Counted from the first letter of the stretch, positions 1 through 14,300 are shown. The stretch: 64,000 bases of DNA from Anas platyrhynchos (GCF_047663525.1 NC_092589.1:61809501-61873500); one strand, 5' to 3'. The notes: a model not told the origin generated them from the sequence alone. Program-made: numbers and translations.

Positions 1-310
1 GGGCCGCTAGCCCCACCTGGGAGCTCCTACCCTAGCATCCAGTGTTCTTTGCAGCCTGTGAGGACTGGAAGCAGAATCCTAAATCCTAACCATACCTGTG
101 TTCACAATGGAGAAGCACAGCATTTTTCCCCATTCTCCTCCTATAAAGCTCCCAGACCTTACCTGAGTGTGCGGAAGAGGAGCGCCAACCAACCCAGTGC
201 CTGTCCCCAGCTCCGCTCTTCCTCCCTTGGCACAAAGGGCTAGAGCTGCCCTTCGGGTGTGCAGCAATAAAACCCATGCTTCTCTTCCAACAAACCCTCA
301 GTCTCATTCA
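1..310 (+). mobile_element. Possible LTR fragment at the window edge
   Basis: CTATAAAGC at 141-149 is followed 124 nt later by AATAAA at 266-271, the spacing expected for the U3-R part of a retroviral or ERV LTR, in moderately GC-rich sequence unlike the AT-rich DNA that follows. No partner LTR, primer-binding site or internal coding region is visible, and the left end is cut off. It could equally be a chance promoter-like stretch. Confidence 0.2.
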
Positions 311-3300
311 GCAAACTAAGTGGAAACTAATCCTTTGTTTTTCAGACTGATTATCAGGGAGGTCATTTTCTTCTCACTTTCCAACATCAGCTGATCATCA
401 TACTAGGTTAATTTTGTTCTTTCAGCACAATATTTTTTAAATCGATCTCCAAAATAGCGTTGGTATTTTTCTTGCCAATGCATGTTTCTTTGAGAAAACT
501 AAGCTTTTATTTCATCAAGCCCAACAATTTGGAAATCTGGTTTCTTAATACAGAAGTTTTAAAGATTACAATTTCAAGCCCGTGGCATTTCTCAGTTTAA
601 TGAAACATCAGCTTTTGTTCTATTTTGCCCTCATCTTTTCCAATAAAGCTTTTTTCTTTTTCTCCCCTGAAACAAAAGCTAGCACAATTAAAAATGTGAT
701 GAAACTGATCTAAAAGCACAGCTTGAAATTCAGCTTTGCAACTTACAGAGGATAATTATTTCACATTTTATTTTTCTTTTAATGTATTCATTTAGACACT
801 ACAACATGGTAGCAGATCAAAGGTCTAATAGAGTTTAATTGCAGTTAATATAAAAGTCTTTCTCTGTGTCATACAGAAATGGCAATGAAAAAGAAATGTA
901 GCACTCTGAGCTGAAGGTGTGTGAAGTGACTGCAGATTTACATGGAGTAGTCTCAGGCTGATCAGCAGCCACCATTGGCAGGCAACAAGCAGGCTTCTGT
1001 GTCAGTTTGAACGCTGCAATCTGGAAGATGTGTGGTAAATTTTTGGTGAAAAAGTTGTGTTCCTAGGACTCATAGCTCTGACGATTTTTTTTCCAAATAC
1101 AAACCCAGTCCATTTTATCACCTTACTTCAGACCTCTGCAAAGTGGATGGTGGTGTCACAGGTTGGCACTCCAGTTTTTGTGGCAATGCATGGAGAGGAA
1201 CAGACACAGTTTTTCAGACCTGAAAGAGATCTTTTGTCTGAGGAGGAGAAGAATCATTCTCTATTTGTGTCCTTTTTTCTCCTCTGACTATGAAGGAAGG
1301 CTAGACAAGCTGGGTTTAGCTTCGGAACCTTCAATGCTGGAGATTCTTCAACACCCCTCTACTCCTTTCTTTCCTGTTCCTTGGAGTCCCATTTTTTTTG
1401 AAAATTTGAGCATATATATAACACAATACATATATATTATCTTTTTTTTTTTTTTTTTTTTGACTTCTTATTCTGTTGAGTTATAAATCTGGGGTCTGAT
1501 TTACCACAGAATACGGTGAAAGAAAACAGGCCCAAATGACTCAAACCAAGGCCGTAAAGGGATTTCTTCCAGAGTGTGGCAGCAGATAAGATTTCTAGAG
1601 AAACTGCTACATTTGCACAGTGGTGAAGAGCAAAGGCGAGGGAGGGAAAGAGGATAAAAAAGAGGCCACCAGAGAAAATAGCAGAGTGACAAGGAGGCAG
1701 GACCTCCACCACTCTCCCAGGTGCCAGCAGGATATCCAGATCTACCCTTTACTCTTGCCCTTAATTTTTCTCCACCACATTGTGTTTTCCAGCCAGTGTC
1801 TAAACTGCAGCTCTCTTCATTTTGAGGTCCCATTTTTCCTGCAGGGATCCACATGTTGGCTGGCAAGACCTCGTGGAAAGGACACACCATTTATCTGGAG
1901 TCTTGCCAATGAAAAAATCTCCAGGCCTTGCAGGAGTGTTATGTTTCTGAATAGAAATATGAGGGGCATCATCCACAAACCTTTTGTGCAGTTATGCAGC
2001 TAAGCAATAAATCACACAGAAACATGGGTTATTGCAAGATTCATAGACAATAATAGCTCTAGGAAAATGTGGCATAGAAGAGAAGCTGCGTGTCAGGAGT
2101 CTCTTGGATGTTCATTTGGATTGCTTGGCTCCTGCCCAAAGAGAACTATAGTTATGTATTTTATATGCATTGAAGGAAACTTAATAGGAATAATAATAAA
2201 TCATAAAAACACCATATTGACTGATGCCCCCACATAAAAATGTAAATACTCAGTTGCTCTATTTTTTTTCTGATTTTTTTGCTATTGTTTCTAAAGGTGA
2301 CCTTGAAATTACGATTGTGCCCCAGTTGCTTCCTTACAATGAAAACAGACAAAAAAAGACAGAATTTTGTCTTTTGTAATGTGAATGTGAGGACTACATG
2401 TATTGTATTTCTCTGCAATATATTTTGCAAGAGAAATCTGTGAGACTGCACTTCTCAAAGGGTAAGGTTTGTCTAGAAAGGGGGAAAACTAACAAAGTCA
2501 TACACTACATACCATCACTTCGGTATTAATTAACCCATACCATCATGCAGCAGAAATGGATGTTGCAACAGAAAAATCTGACTGAGGAGACATCTAACTC
2601 TTTTCCTACATATGCAAATACTCTGAGATAAATGTATTTTAGGAGAGAAGGGCTAAATATGGTTTGCTGTTCGTTATCCCCTGGTTACCTTTCAAGGCCC
2701 TAGGCAGAGAGAGTTATTGCTTGAGGCAAGAGGGGAAGCCTTCTTCAGAGAAACCTGCTGCTTTTCCAGTTCCTACACAGAAGGCCACTTGCAGGAGATG
2801 AAAGGCTTTTGTTCATGTGAAGACACTATGTCATGAACTGTTTTTTACCAAATATGTTATCAGTGGCTTATGTCTGTAACTGTATGAAAAGGTCAAAAAC
2901 CTTCCCACTATGCAGAAACCAGAAGAGTAAGAAGTGATCCTAGTAGCCAGTATGAAAAGGTTTCATTTTAAGTGATGTCAACAATCATATTTTTTCTTGA
3001 TATCCTCCTTAGTCTAAAGGAGATATTTATAGCTGCATTGTCACTGTACACCTGAGAAGGCAATTTGTGAACAGCAGATCAGTGGTTAGGGAAATGAATT
3101 CAAAGCCTTTTATTATAACCAGACTTGAATATGTTGGAACAAAATTGCTTAGTTTACCTGAGATATGCTATCATTTTCATTTAGCCTATCACATAATTCA
3201 ACCAGCATTGTCTGGAGATAATTACTGAAGAAGACAAGCTCTTGTCTTCCTAAAACAAAGCAGCATAAAATCATTTGCTGCAAATTAAAACAGATGGAAA

Positions 3301-4400
3301 ATTGTTGCTGCTTTTAATATAGTTACACAAAAAATGAGGTATGCAAGTATGTTAAAAGTAATTGCAGAAAATACAAGATTGTGGCTTATAGCATATGGTC
3401 TAAACAAAGTATTTAAGGCATGCAAGTTAAGATAAGTGAATTTATTCCTGAGAAGTAATTGGAAACTGTGAAAGAAATAGCTCCCCACAAAAGGCATTGG
3501 GTGCCTGCGGACAATCCCAGAAAACAAAACAAAACAAAACAAACAAAACCATTATTTGAACAAAGATTTCATTGGAATAACTTGCAGAAAAGTAATAAAT
3601 ATTGAATCAACAAATAAAGAACTTACATAAATGCATGTATGCATAATCACATGGATGTAAATCATCCCACTAAAACTGAGGACTCTACTTGCCTACCTAA
3701 AAATGAAGACACTGGTTTGTAGATCTGAGATCATGCAAGTTCTAATACAGGGTGACCTACCATGTCCTGAGATCTATACATATCCTTTAAGATGAGGTAT
3801 AAAGTCATCTGTAATACTATGTTCAGAATCACTTTGCAGCTCAGGAGCAGCCTGACTGAGGGACAGATACTTCTCTGTTCACACAAACTTTTTTCTCTTA
3901 CATTTGTTGGTACATGACAGATGTATCAGAATTGCAACAGTTTTAACCACAGAAACTACAGATTCTGCTCTGCTGGGAGCATATTTGCTAAACTCTCAGC
4001 ATTATTCTGTGCCAGAACATCTTTCAGCAAACACAAGAACATAGAGTTTTGAAGGGAAATGAAAACCAAGGGGATACTGCCTTCATAAAAAACATTCAAT
4101 TTAAAGAAAGAAAAGTATTCACAAGTATTCGACTTATCCCAGAATTACTGAAACTGTTTAGGTTAGTTTATATTACCTCTCCCTTCAAAAGAAAATAAAA
4201 TTTCTCCTCTTCCAGGCAAAAGACCCACCTGTAGTTCAGAAGAGACTTTCTAACTGATAGATAGCATGCCAGACCCTACACTAAATGTTTTAAGAGGACA
4301 AGTACATCATTTTTCAGTGTTATAGTGATTTTTAGAGGGACAAACATCCTGTCCCATCCCATCCCAAGGCCAGCCTGTGACCAGCACTGGAGCTGGTCAG
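311..4400. other. Intergenic, no gene recognised
   Basis: AT-rich non-coding DNA. It holds a T20 tract at 1442-1461, an AT-rich patch at 1410-1440 and a (CAAAA)n repeat at 3521-3549. Open frames are short and show no family features. Confidence 0.6.
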
Positions 4401-4439
4401 TGTGGCTTTGCCTAGCTGAGGTTTAGAAATTTCTGGGGA

Positions 4440-4830
4440 CACAGATTTTTCTCTCTCTAGGCAAAGCATATTCCATGGCTGCACTACCCTCATGATGGAC
4501 ATTTTGTTTCCTAATGTCTAGATTGAACACTCATATTGCTGCCATTGCCCCCTTTTGCACCTCCTCTTACCACTGAGAAGATTTTGGTGTCAAAGTAGCT
4601 CCTCTTCAAGTATGGATAGAGGTAGGCTGCTGTTCAACTGCCTTTGATCTCTTTTTTATCAGAATAAACAAACACAGCTCTTACAAACCCAGCTCTTCAG
4701 CCTATTTGCGATGGTTCTGTACAATAGACCCCCTGACCATTCTGGTAGTCCCCTACTTGGCTCTCTCCAGTTTCTTGACATCCTTCTTGAACTGGAAGCA
4801 TATTTTTATATTATATTTGACTCTACCTTA
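4440..4830 (-). mobile_element. Diverged CR1 LINE fragment, minus strand
   Basis: The stretch reading CTCTTACAAACCCAGCTCTTCAGCC, then CCCCCTGACCATTCTGGTAGTCC and CTCTCTCCAGTTTCTTGACATCC (split here into short quotes) follows the order of minus-strand CR1 3' regions, as remembered. Both ends are vague because the copy is old. Confidence 0.5.
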
Positions 4831-5034
4831 TGCAATAAAAACATGTAAAAGTGATCTCTTTCACTTTAAGCAATTTTGAAGATGACTTTGAGCTGATGTT
4901 CTTTTGAAGGTGACTGTAGCTGGTGATGTTGCTTTCAGAGTGCTGTCTTCAAATAGGAACAGTGAGAAAGAAAAGAAGGTATGAAGGTGGAAACAAAGTG
5001 AAATGCAGGAAAAGATTAAGGAAAAAAAGATCAC

Positions 5035-5719
5035 TCCAAGGACAAGCTGGGGGCCACCCATCTGGAAAGCAGCTTGTCAGAAAAAGAACAAGTTGAACAT
5101 GAGCCAGCAATGTGTCCTTGTAGCAAAGAAGGGCACTGGTACCCTAGGCTCTATCAGGCAGTGTTGCCAGCAGGTCAAGGGAGTTGATCCTTCCCTTCTA
5201 TTCAGTACTGGTGAGGCCACACTTGGCGTTCTGTGCCCACTTCTGGGCTCCACAGAACAAGAGTCATGGACATTCCAGAAGGAGTCCAACACAGTGCTAT
5301 GAAGATGATGAAGGTACTGGAGCATCTCTCCTATGAGGAGAGACTGAGACCTGGGACTGTTCAGCCTGGAGAAGAGAAGGCTCAGGGAGAATATCATCAA
5401 AGTATATATATACCTGAAGGGAAGTGCGGTAAAGAAGGAGCCAGGCTCTTTTTAGTGGTGCCCAGTGCCAGGACAAGAAGCCATGGACAAAAACTGAAAC
5501 ACGGGAGGTTCTGTCAGGAAGCACTTCTGTACTGTGCGGGTGACAGAGCTCTGGCACAGGTTGCCCAGAAAGGCTTTGGAATCTCCTCCTTGGAGATCTT
5601 CAGAAGCTGCCTGGACATGGTCCTGGGCACCCTGCTCTGGGTGTTCCTGCTTGAGCAGGGGTTGGGGTCAAGACTGCCTCAAGAGGGCCCTTCCAGCCTC
5701 CGCCATTTTGTGATTCTGA
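5035..5719 (+). mobile_element. CR1 LINE 3' fragment, plus strand
   Basis: Contains the characteristic CR1 order: TTGAACATGAGCCAGCAATG, TGGTGAGGCCACACTTGG, GGAGCATCTCTCCTATGAGG, GACTGTTCAGCCTGGAGAAG, CAGGTTGCCCAGAAAGG and a terminal CCATTTTGTGATTCTG. It is 5'-truncated and appears to lack some sequence near 5083. The 181-aa open frame at 5233-5778 is a remnant of this element. Confidence 0.93.
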
Positions 5720-8700
5720 AAAGGACAGAAAGAAGACAAAACAAGAATAAAAAGAGGGGGAAGGGAACAGTGAAGTAAGTTATGCCCTGTCACTACTGCT
5801 ACATTGTGATCCCAGACAAATGTAAATTAACATGATCTATTTAGCAAACAGTGATGGGCCGTATTTGAAATCATTTAAGCTGCAAGTTTATTTCTTCAAA
5901 GAGAGGAAAGCCAATGGCAAAAAGAGTCTTCCAAATAATTGCCTTGTTATACATCTCATTAAATATGCTTCTTAGGAGCTTTGCAGTGACAGCACTTGAA
6001 ATATATCTTTCATTTATTTCAGTCCGTTTATAACTCTGTAAGAGCAGAACACTTCTGTCATGGAGGGGGAGGTCTAAAATAGCCTTCTGTCAGGGATTTT
6101 GTCTGAGCTTGCAGTGGTGCCCAATCACACCAGCAAATCCAAGCTTACCTCCACCTCCCAGATAGATAACTGAAAAACTGATAGATGACTGAAAAATAAC
6201 TGAGAATCAAATCTGGAATATGAATTGGTCCTGGTGGAAATGCTACTTAAAATCTTCCAAAGCAATGAGTAAATCATCCGTACAAGGACTTCCTCTAAAA
6301 ATGACTTCATCGTATCAAGGGCAGCACACTACCCTCCCCAGAGCTCTGCGGAGGTCTGACAAACAACTTGTTCAAGACCTACTGCCTCAGTAGAACTTCA
6401 CTTACACAAGGAAATCTGTCGTATTTTTGGACTTGACTTCTGTGAAAATAAATAAATAGATAAACAAATCTTGTGACAAAACCAAAGGAGCAAACAGCCC
6501 TGACGCCACAGGGCTTGGGAGTGTGCTCCAGACCGGCCACCAGCTAATAATTACGGAAACAGGAGGGCTACGCTTCCCTCCTGTCAGATCCGTGTGTGGT
6601 AAAGCGCTTTGCCAGACAGGATCACAAAGTGCTTTTGTCATGTTTGCACCTTGCTGCCTTGTAGTTTTTGTAGTGTCGATGGGGCTATATCCCAGCATTT
6701 CTGGAGGCAGAAGTGACTCCAGTCAGAAAGACAGCCTGGAAGACAGCTTTCTGGTTTTATAGAAGTCAGAGGGCTGATTATGCTTTATGGCAGGTCAGAG
6801 CAGCTCTACAATCATCCACAGCCTCAGTGGGATGTTGTGTTTTGCACGAGCGGCCTTCAGCTGTTGTGTGGTGTTGCTGTGCAGTAATGCTGACAGCTGC
6901 TGTGCTGCGCTCCAAATTAGTGCCTTCCTTTCACTCGGCAGTGAAGTAATACCTACACGCAAGGCCAATTTCCAGTTCACTATGGAAATACCCCCAAAAC
7001 AAGCGAAAATACTACCAAAACAGATGCTTTGCACCCGTTTCCTATCAGCCACACGATACTTCCTGTTTCTATATGGAGTTCCCCACTTACTCCCACACCA
7101 GTTCCTTTTTTTTTTTCTTTTTTTTTTTTCTTCTTTTTCTAGCAGTCCAAATATTTTGGTTTGTGAAATGAATTCAGCATCTCAGTTGTTCGTCTCAGTT
7201 ATTCCACATTTCTTACAAGTCGGCCCCACATAACTGTCGGGATGCTGAGCCATGCTGGTAAATGATGGCATACGGCCTGGAAGCCTGTTTTTCTTCCTGC
7301 AGAGCCAATTCAAAGTAAAATTTGATTTTGGAAGCCATTTAAAGATCTTCTGGGAAAATGATCGTGAGTGATGAAAGGAATTTTACAAGTCAATAGCTGT
7401 AACATATTGATAAAACGGAAAACGTAAAATAGTTTTTAATCAGCTTAGCGTTCTCAAATTGCCTTCAGAACATCTGAATTGCCATTTTGGTCCAATCAAA
7501 GTCCCGTTTGACCTAGTATCTCATCTTCAGTAATGGTCACTGTCAGGTATTTCTCAGCCTGTGGCCTCTGCCGTGCCAGCAGTCCATTAAACATCAGGTG
7601 GAGACCTGAAAAGTAGTCACAAATCTTCTTAAGTAATCAGTCAAGCAAAGATAACAAGGAAATCAAAGTAATAATATTCTCAAAACATTCTTGGAAAAGG
7701 CAAGTGAGTGAACACTCAAAGCATAGCTTAATTATAGCTGTTTAAGTATTAAAATGTTATAGTTGTATCATACAAGGTGGTCTGTGGATAGTTTTCCAAA
7801 AACCTAAACAACCCATGAGCAAACAGAATTGGAGAGACACTGCTAAAGGGGAATACACAAGAAACTCAAAAAACTCAGAGAAGTTCTTTTTTCCTATCCC
7901 AGCAGCCAGAAATAGGTTTATACAACAAAATGGAATCTGATGTCTCAGTACCATAAAATTCTTTTATATTTAAAAACACCACATCTGAGAATAAAAATGT
8001 GGATTAAGAAACAAAACCTCATTATATTAATGAATCAATTTTGGTTCTCACAGTTTCTAAAATCCTAACAACCCCCACCCCTGAAAAAATCACATTTTCC
8101 TATTAAGCTGTCTTTAACAACTGTGTTCACTACTCCATTAGTCATTACTGTACATTTAAGTATGTTCCAGTGAACAGAAAAGCATGAATAGAAGTCCTTT
8201 CTATTATTCTATGACTCAGGTCACACTGCCTAAGCAACTTGGAAGTTTGCTAGTTGTGGTTGCAGCACCTAAAGACAAACACTTGGAACAACCAGGGCTG
8301 TTGCTCTGGGGCTTGAGTGATTACAGATCTTTCATCAGTGTGACCTGAAACTAGATGAAAGAGCTATAAGTTCTATGTATGCTGTTCAAATTAGAAGAGT
8401 TAAATAAGAGAGAATAAATACATATTAAATGAAAAACATGATCACAGTAATAACTACATATGTATACATAATACTGAAGATGAGAAGACTGTATTCTGTA
8501 AAAAACACTTCAGAGTGATATCTCCAGACAAAGCTGAGCATATTTTACTGCCACGTACTATCCATTTTGAAGCAGATTAAGTGGAATCAAAAAAGGATTA
8601 TGCAGATACAGAGAGTTACTACTCAGCTGAATCTGGCAGATGCAGCTCTGTGTATTTTATACTTCCGTATCTGAAACACTGACATTTTTTCCGTTCTGAG

Positions 8701-9569
8701 AAATGCATTTCCTATCTCTGTTCTTTTCTTGTCTGCCTTTATTGCAATTCTGTGAAAAGCACTAAGAATTTCAAAATTAGGAAATGGGTCAAAACTAGAG
8801 CATTACTTGCAAATCTGATGGAGACTGAAAGAGGACAGCATTTTATTGATTCAGAGACCAACAGCTGAGATTTCAATGCCTGTTTTGAGTCAGTCAGTCT
8901 GGGTCAGTCACTAAATGAGCAGAACTACTGTCAGTCTAGTTCTGCGCCTTGCAGGAGGTGGGCTGTATGTCTGAAGTGGGGAGCATGGGATAGAAGTCAC
9001 AAGCCCTGCAAGATGCTTATTCTATATTGGGCTCGTCATATGACAATGACCCAAGTGACCCAACTTCCCCATGTCTTCATGCTTTGAAATGTCACTGTTA
9101 ATATTTGCCTGTGTGAGGGCTTAAAGATCACTGGATAAAAACAAGCATAAGTGAATATCATGACTAAGTGAAAACTGCTAATATTGTACTAGTAATACAA
9201 TTTAATGTAATTGTGAAAAAGTCCTTAATGCTATACTTTGGAAGCAACTAAGGCAACTAAAGCTGCCATTGGTAGCTACATTGTGCATAGACTTTCCATA
9301 TTTGAACTGTGTATTCACGCTCACTGATTCACTTGTTGACATAAGTGGTACAATACCAAAGGCCAAAAGCTTTGTTTTTGATCCTCTGTCTCACTGTACA
9401 GTAATTTGCTTAGCACTTTTATTTTTCAATTTCTTCATCTGAAACATTAGCTGTTATTTCTGAAGAACTCTGATGTCTATAAAATAGGAAGTGCTTGGTA
9501 ACATTTCACATATTGCAACAAGCTGACCACGCCCAAGTTCTAGGAGTTGTTTTTCCTAGTCCCCTGATT

Positions 9570-9649
9570 AAAAAAAAAAAAAAAGAGTTAATTCCCTTTC
9601 TCCTTTTTCCTTCCCTTCCCTCCTTCCTTTCCATTCCTTTCCCTTTCCA
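9570..9649. repeat. A15 tract followed by a C/T-only block
   Basis: Fifteen A residues are followed, after a short spacer, by about 58 nt that are almost purely C and T (TCC, CCTT and CTTTCC units). Such polypurine-polypyrimidine DNA can adopt triplex structures. Confidence 0.8.
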
Positions 9650-10559
9650 ATATTCTTCAGCATTATTAAAGCTGCCTTTTATGAAAGATTGACACATGCT
9701 ATTCAGCTCAGCAGAGCAGAGAGGTGTTGTGTTCATCTCACTGCAGGTATGGAGGTCAGTGTCACACTGCATTCAGCGGTAATCCCATATGCTAGACCTC
9801 CTGTTCCCTGTTCCTGTATGCAGCTATTTCCTGAACAAATCAAAGTGCTGTAAGGTTCTGATGGGAAATGTTACAGAAGTAGCAGCAACTGTTTGGAGTG
9901 GTACACTTCCACATCTGCATCCCTTTTTTATGAGGTTAAAATGACAAGGCAGCTGATGCGTGTAAGATCAGCGGTGTTGCACTCACTGTTTGCCTCACAC
10001 GCTGGCCAAGCAGGCTGGGACCTTGGCCTGCCTCTGGCTCCAGCTGTGCCAGCTGCAGAGACCGTGCCCAGGTGCTCATCACCTGGCTGACTGATGCAGG
10101 CAGTGGGAGCTCCCTGTGGAGACCTGCCAGCCGACCCACGGGCTGGTAACACCCACCCTGCAGGTGTTGACGAGCAGCTGTAGATGCACCGGGGCGAGGA
10201 AGCCCTTGCTGAAGGCTGGAAGGGTCACGTACACAGCCTGTGGTCAGCTGCATGATTAGGCATGGGTGGGTGTCTGTGCTTGTCAAAACCTCCTGATGAT
10301 TATCCTTGAACTGGATGAAAATGTTGAGACAGTCAAGCTTGCGTTAAGAGAAAGAGACAAGAAACTTCAGAGGTAAAGTTGCTGGACCTGAGATATGTAG
10401 GAACAAATGCAAGCCCATGTTATGCAGAGAGCCAGGACATGTGTCCTAGTAGCTCTTTTTGGCCCTGAAGTCTAGTAAACTTATGGCCAAAACATTTGAG
10501 CTTGGTTGCCTGAAATTAACCTCTCCTTTCTTTTCTTCTTAATCATGTAAAGCACTTAT

Positions 10560-10560
<1 letters not shown>

Positions 10561-10590
<30 letters not shown>
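10561..10590 (+). repeat. Poly(A), 30 nt
   Basis: A pure run of 30 A. No retroposed gene or SINE body was recognised upstream, so its origin is open. Confidence 0.95.
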
Positions 10591-10592
<2 letters not shown>

Positions 10593-11266
10593 CAGCTTCT
10601 ATCAAAGTAAACAAAGCCCATATCAAAGCTTCCCAAATTACTTTAGGATTACTTTAGGGCTTAAGGTGTTAAAAAGATTTGGGTTAATTGGAGTACTACA
10701 AAGAGATTCACAGTGTAGTGAATGACTGCGCAGGTTTGAAAATAGTATCTGGAAGTGAAAAAAAGAAATTCACGCTGCAGATGTTTGTGGCTGGCTCTTT
10801 CTGTATGTGCCTGTGAAACAGCTGTGGGACTTTTTTGTCTTACAGTAATATTCTCTGTGGTGATCCTGTGCTGTGGGAAAAGCACTTTCCTGGCATTTCT
10901 GAGATAGGTGATGTTCCCAGTTGCCAGTTAAATGCGGATACAGATATGGATCCTTCTCTTCCCCACAGATCTGGATTCAGGTCCTTTCCTGAATCATAAG
11001 AATAGTTTTTAGTTGTCAGTGTTTCTAAGTCCCACATATTTCTTTGTGGGCAGTTGTTGCTGTTGGGAAGGGGACCAGGGCTACAGTAATGCTGGATATC
11101 TAGGTGGGATCCACCAAGGTACAGCAGACGCCTGCAGTGCCTGCTCTGGTTGAAAGTGATCTTACCATCCTAAATTGTCTACTTACAATGCATGTAACAA
11201 CTCACATGATGTTGGCAGATAAGGAATATATAGTTGGGAGATACAGAATACATAATGCTGCAGAGC

Positions 11267-11335
11267 AATCACAGAATCACAGAATGGTTTAGGTTGGAAG
11301 GGACCTCTGGAGATCATCTGTCCTAATCTTAATCC
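11267..11335 (-). mobile_element. Short CR1 3' end, minus strand
   Basis: AATCACAGAATGGTTTAGG followed by TTGGAAGGGACCTCTGGAGA is the reverse complement of the CR1 3' terminus. About 70 bp remain, a heavily 5'-truncated insertion. Confidence 0.85.
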
Positions 11336-14300
11336 CCTTAATAGAGTGGGGGAAAGTTTACTCTGCATTTAATTTTCAGTTCTGCCGCAGACTTCCCGTG
11401 GATGAGACACATTGTCTACCCTGTGGTTTAATTCCCACTTGTATAAAATAGAAGTAATTCTTCTAGATCTCACTGAGATGCTATCAGGCACAGCACAAGG
11501 CAAGGTACATCAGATAATTTCAAGAAAGCTGGTATGTCTTGTCTGTCCAGCACAACACAGAACCATGCAGGGATACCAATGTGAAACCAAGACGTATAAC
11601 TGATCCTTGAGGAGCACAATGGAGCATTATACTAATGTTACAAGTCTTCTTCCACGTCCATAGCTAGACTGAACTGAGGCATGCCAGGAATCTCTGCATA
11701 CCATGTACAGTATTTAAACTTGCCCTAAGATTTTATCTTTTTATATAAACATATATAAATCAGGGGAAAAATGGCTAGAGTGTCAGCTCTCTCCAGGTAT
11801 GTTGAAGACATGATCCTCTAAAGCAATTCCACATCTCTTACCTGTGAAGCTTCAGAAATAACAAAAATAATCACCTGAGATTCAAAAGAGCCTCTACCTA
11901 TCTGTGGGTTTCAGGCCCTAATTCCTTCAACTACGTATTAGGCACTGCCTGATTTAGGCCATAGATTCACTGAGTGGCCTCCGGGGTGCTTATTTCTCTC
12001 TTCTGACCAAGGTGGGTACCCTTGGTGACTATATGCCTACCACAAATGCCCAAACTTAAGAAGGGTAAATGTATAGAGTATGAATACAAAAATGCATATT
12101 TGGACACTGCTTTGGACCACTTGCCTAGGGCAAAATTGACGCTTCTTTCCTCACCCTCTAGGTTAGACTAATTATTCTACCCTGAGAAATAGGTAATAAC
12201 CACACTGAAAACAACCAGATAACTAGGTAATAAATACATCCTAAAACTGGATAAATGTGTTCCCATTGCTGAAGATAAATCCCCACAAATAAAGCCTGGT
12301 TTAACGTGCATGGTGAGCATCCTTCTGCCCAGAGAGCCTCCTGAAAGAAAACTTCATAGAAATAGTGAGGAATATTAAAGCAGTTGATGCGATGGCAAGA
12401 GACGGGTGGTATCACCAAGACGAAAAGCATTGAGACCTGACAGCGTGAGTCTGCCTTTAGCACACCTCTGTTTGCATATCCAATTCACCTCAGGGAATTC
12501 GAGTTGCTGTTTTGAGTTAGCAGCCAACTGAACCTCTCTCTAGTAAAAAATCCTCAATTTGACTAATTTGCTCACTATTTATGGCATTTAGTACCTTAAC
12601 TCAAGGTTGCTGGAGGGCTTACAGGCTTAAAGAGATCTTCCTTTTAAGATAACGAACTACAATGATGATGGGGGCTTTGTAAATACATAAAAGGCACTGC
12701 GATATCATGGTAGGAAACACCTTGTGGAACACTAGATGAAGTGATAGGGGAAAGACAGGTGATCTGATTGCTAGGTTAGATCAGTTATCACTTGTATTAA
12801 CACATATATTTAAGCAAGAGGTATAAGGAAAGTTGTTCCAGTTGTACTCTCAACAGAGAATGCCTAAATCCATCTCTGCTATTATCCTTCAACAGCTAAA
12901 GTTTTCAAGGGAAGTCCGAGTGCTAGAGTCAGCAGACAGTGCTTGTTACACTCTTCCTTCTGGAGCACATACCCACTGCTCACATTAGGCTGACTTGTGG
13001 CCGAAGGAGAGCAGCAGAGAGACTTTACAGCATGATGAAGAATCATCTTTCTCACGAGCCGTTTTTATCATCTTGGCATCTGATGTTTTCACCTCATTTA
13101 CCATACTAGCATTATTCAATTCTGATAAGACCAAACTCTACTCAGTCACAGCGCATTATTTTAAGTTCATAACAACAATAATGAATTCAAGTATCTGTCA
13201 TCTAACCTGTTTTTATGAGGACCCTAAACTAGAGAGACTGTTCAATAATGCAAGGATTTATATTATTTATTTTTTTTGATGGGGGGCACACTCAGAGCAA
13301 GACATGCAAATGCCAGCATCATTTGCTCATAAAGTCAACTACATTTGACTCAAATCAGTGTGCTGGAGTTAAAATGGAAGTTAGGGACATCACTTACCAG
13401 CTCTTTTAACTAGAGGTCAGTGCATCTAAAGGATGCTGTAATTTTCCACTGCTTTCTACAAGGACAGGAATTACTTTTTTTTTTTTTTTTTTTCTCAGTA
13501 CAGCCCTGCATCACTCTGTGATCCTGTGAGCGTAATCCCTTGGCACTAAAGCCTCTTATTGACGATGCAGTAAACCTGCTCTGTACACACCAGAAAAGTA
13601 AAATAAAAGATGTTCCAAATTTGTGTTTGGCAAAATATGAGACTGAAATCAATTAGATGTTTCCAGATCAATAGGGGTTTCAGTCAATACCCTTCTGTCA
13701 GAACAACGTCTAGCAGACCTGTTGACAGCACTCGAAATATCCTGATTTAAAATCTCTGTTTGGGTTGTTATTAAAGCTGTTATTCAGTCCTTATCTGTTT
13801 GCTGCTACTTGTAGAGACTGTTTGTAGGGACAGCCTGAAGGTCTTGACTGAAAGTTTTGGCTGTCGCACACGAAACTTAATTACAAGGTCAGAGGCAAGA
13901 ACTTGTTTGCTGGGGATTTAGGGGAGGAAAATAAAAGCTTTCGAGATTTCGCTTCAGAGCAATCTCCTTTTGCATTTGGGGGCAGAGTCACTGTTGCAGT
14001 CCAAGGCTTGAATTCCATCTTTGTTTAATTAACCCGAACCCAAATATTGCTGAAAATATTTGCAGAATTTGGGGAAGCTTCCGTCCAGAGTCAGCCAAGC
14101 AATTCTAGGAACAGTTCAACCTGCCACATCCTAACATCTATATTCAGCAAGATAAGTAAGCAGGAATTCTTTCCTTTAGCACTGAATTCATTGCCAAGAT
14201 GAAGTTCAGAAGCTATCTGAGAATCTAATTCCTCAAGGATGGAGGCACTGAAGGACATGCGTAAATCTTGCCCCGCAGCGGACAATGAGTACCAGTACAA

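Larger units (their letters stand above)
5720..11265. other. Intergenic, no gene recognised
   Basis: Non-coding sequence between CR1 copies. It contains T-rich tracts at 7106-7140, an A15 tract plus polypyrimidine block at 9570-9649, and an A30 tract at 10561-10590. A possible CR1 terminal trace (TTCTATTATTCTATGA) lies near 8199-8214. No convincing gene was seen. Confidence 0.6.

Noticed and set aside
5233-5778. 181-codon open frame
   Set aside because: Lies within a CR1 3' fragment and is a remnant of the retrotransposon rather than a host gene.
10561-10590. Poly(A) run considered as the tail of a processed pseudogene
   Set aside because: No gene-like body, CR1 or SINE sequence is recognisable directly upstream, and no target-site duplication was seen.
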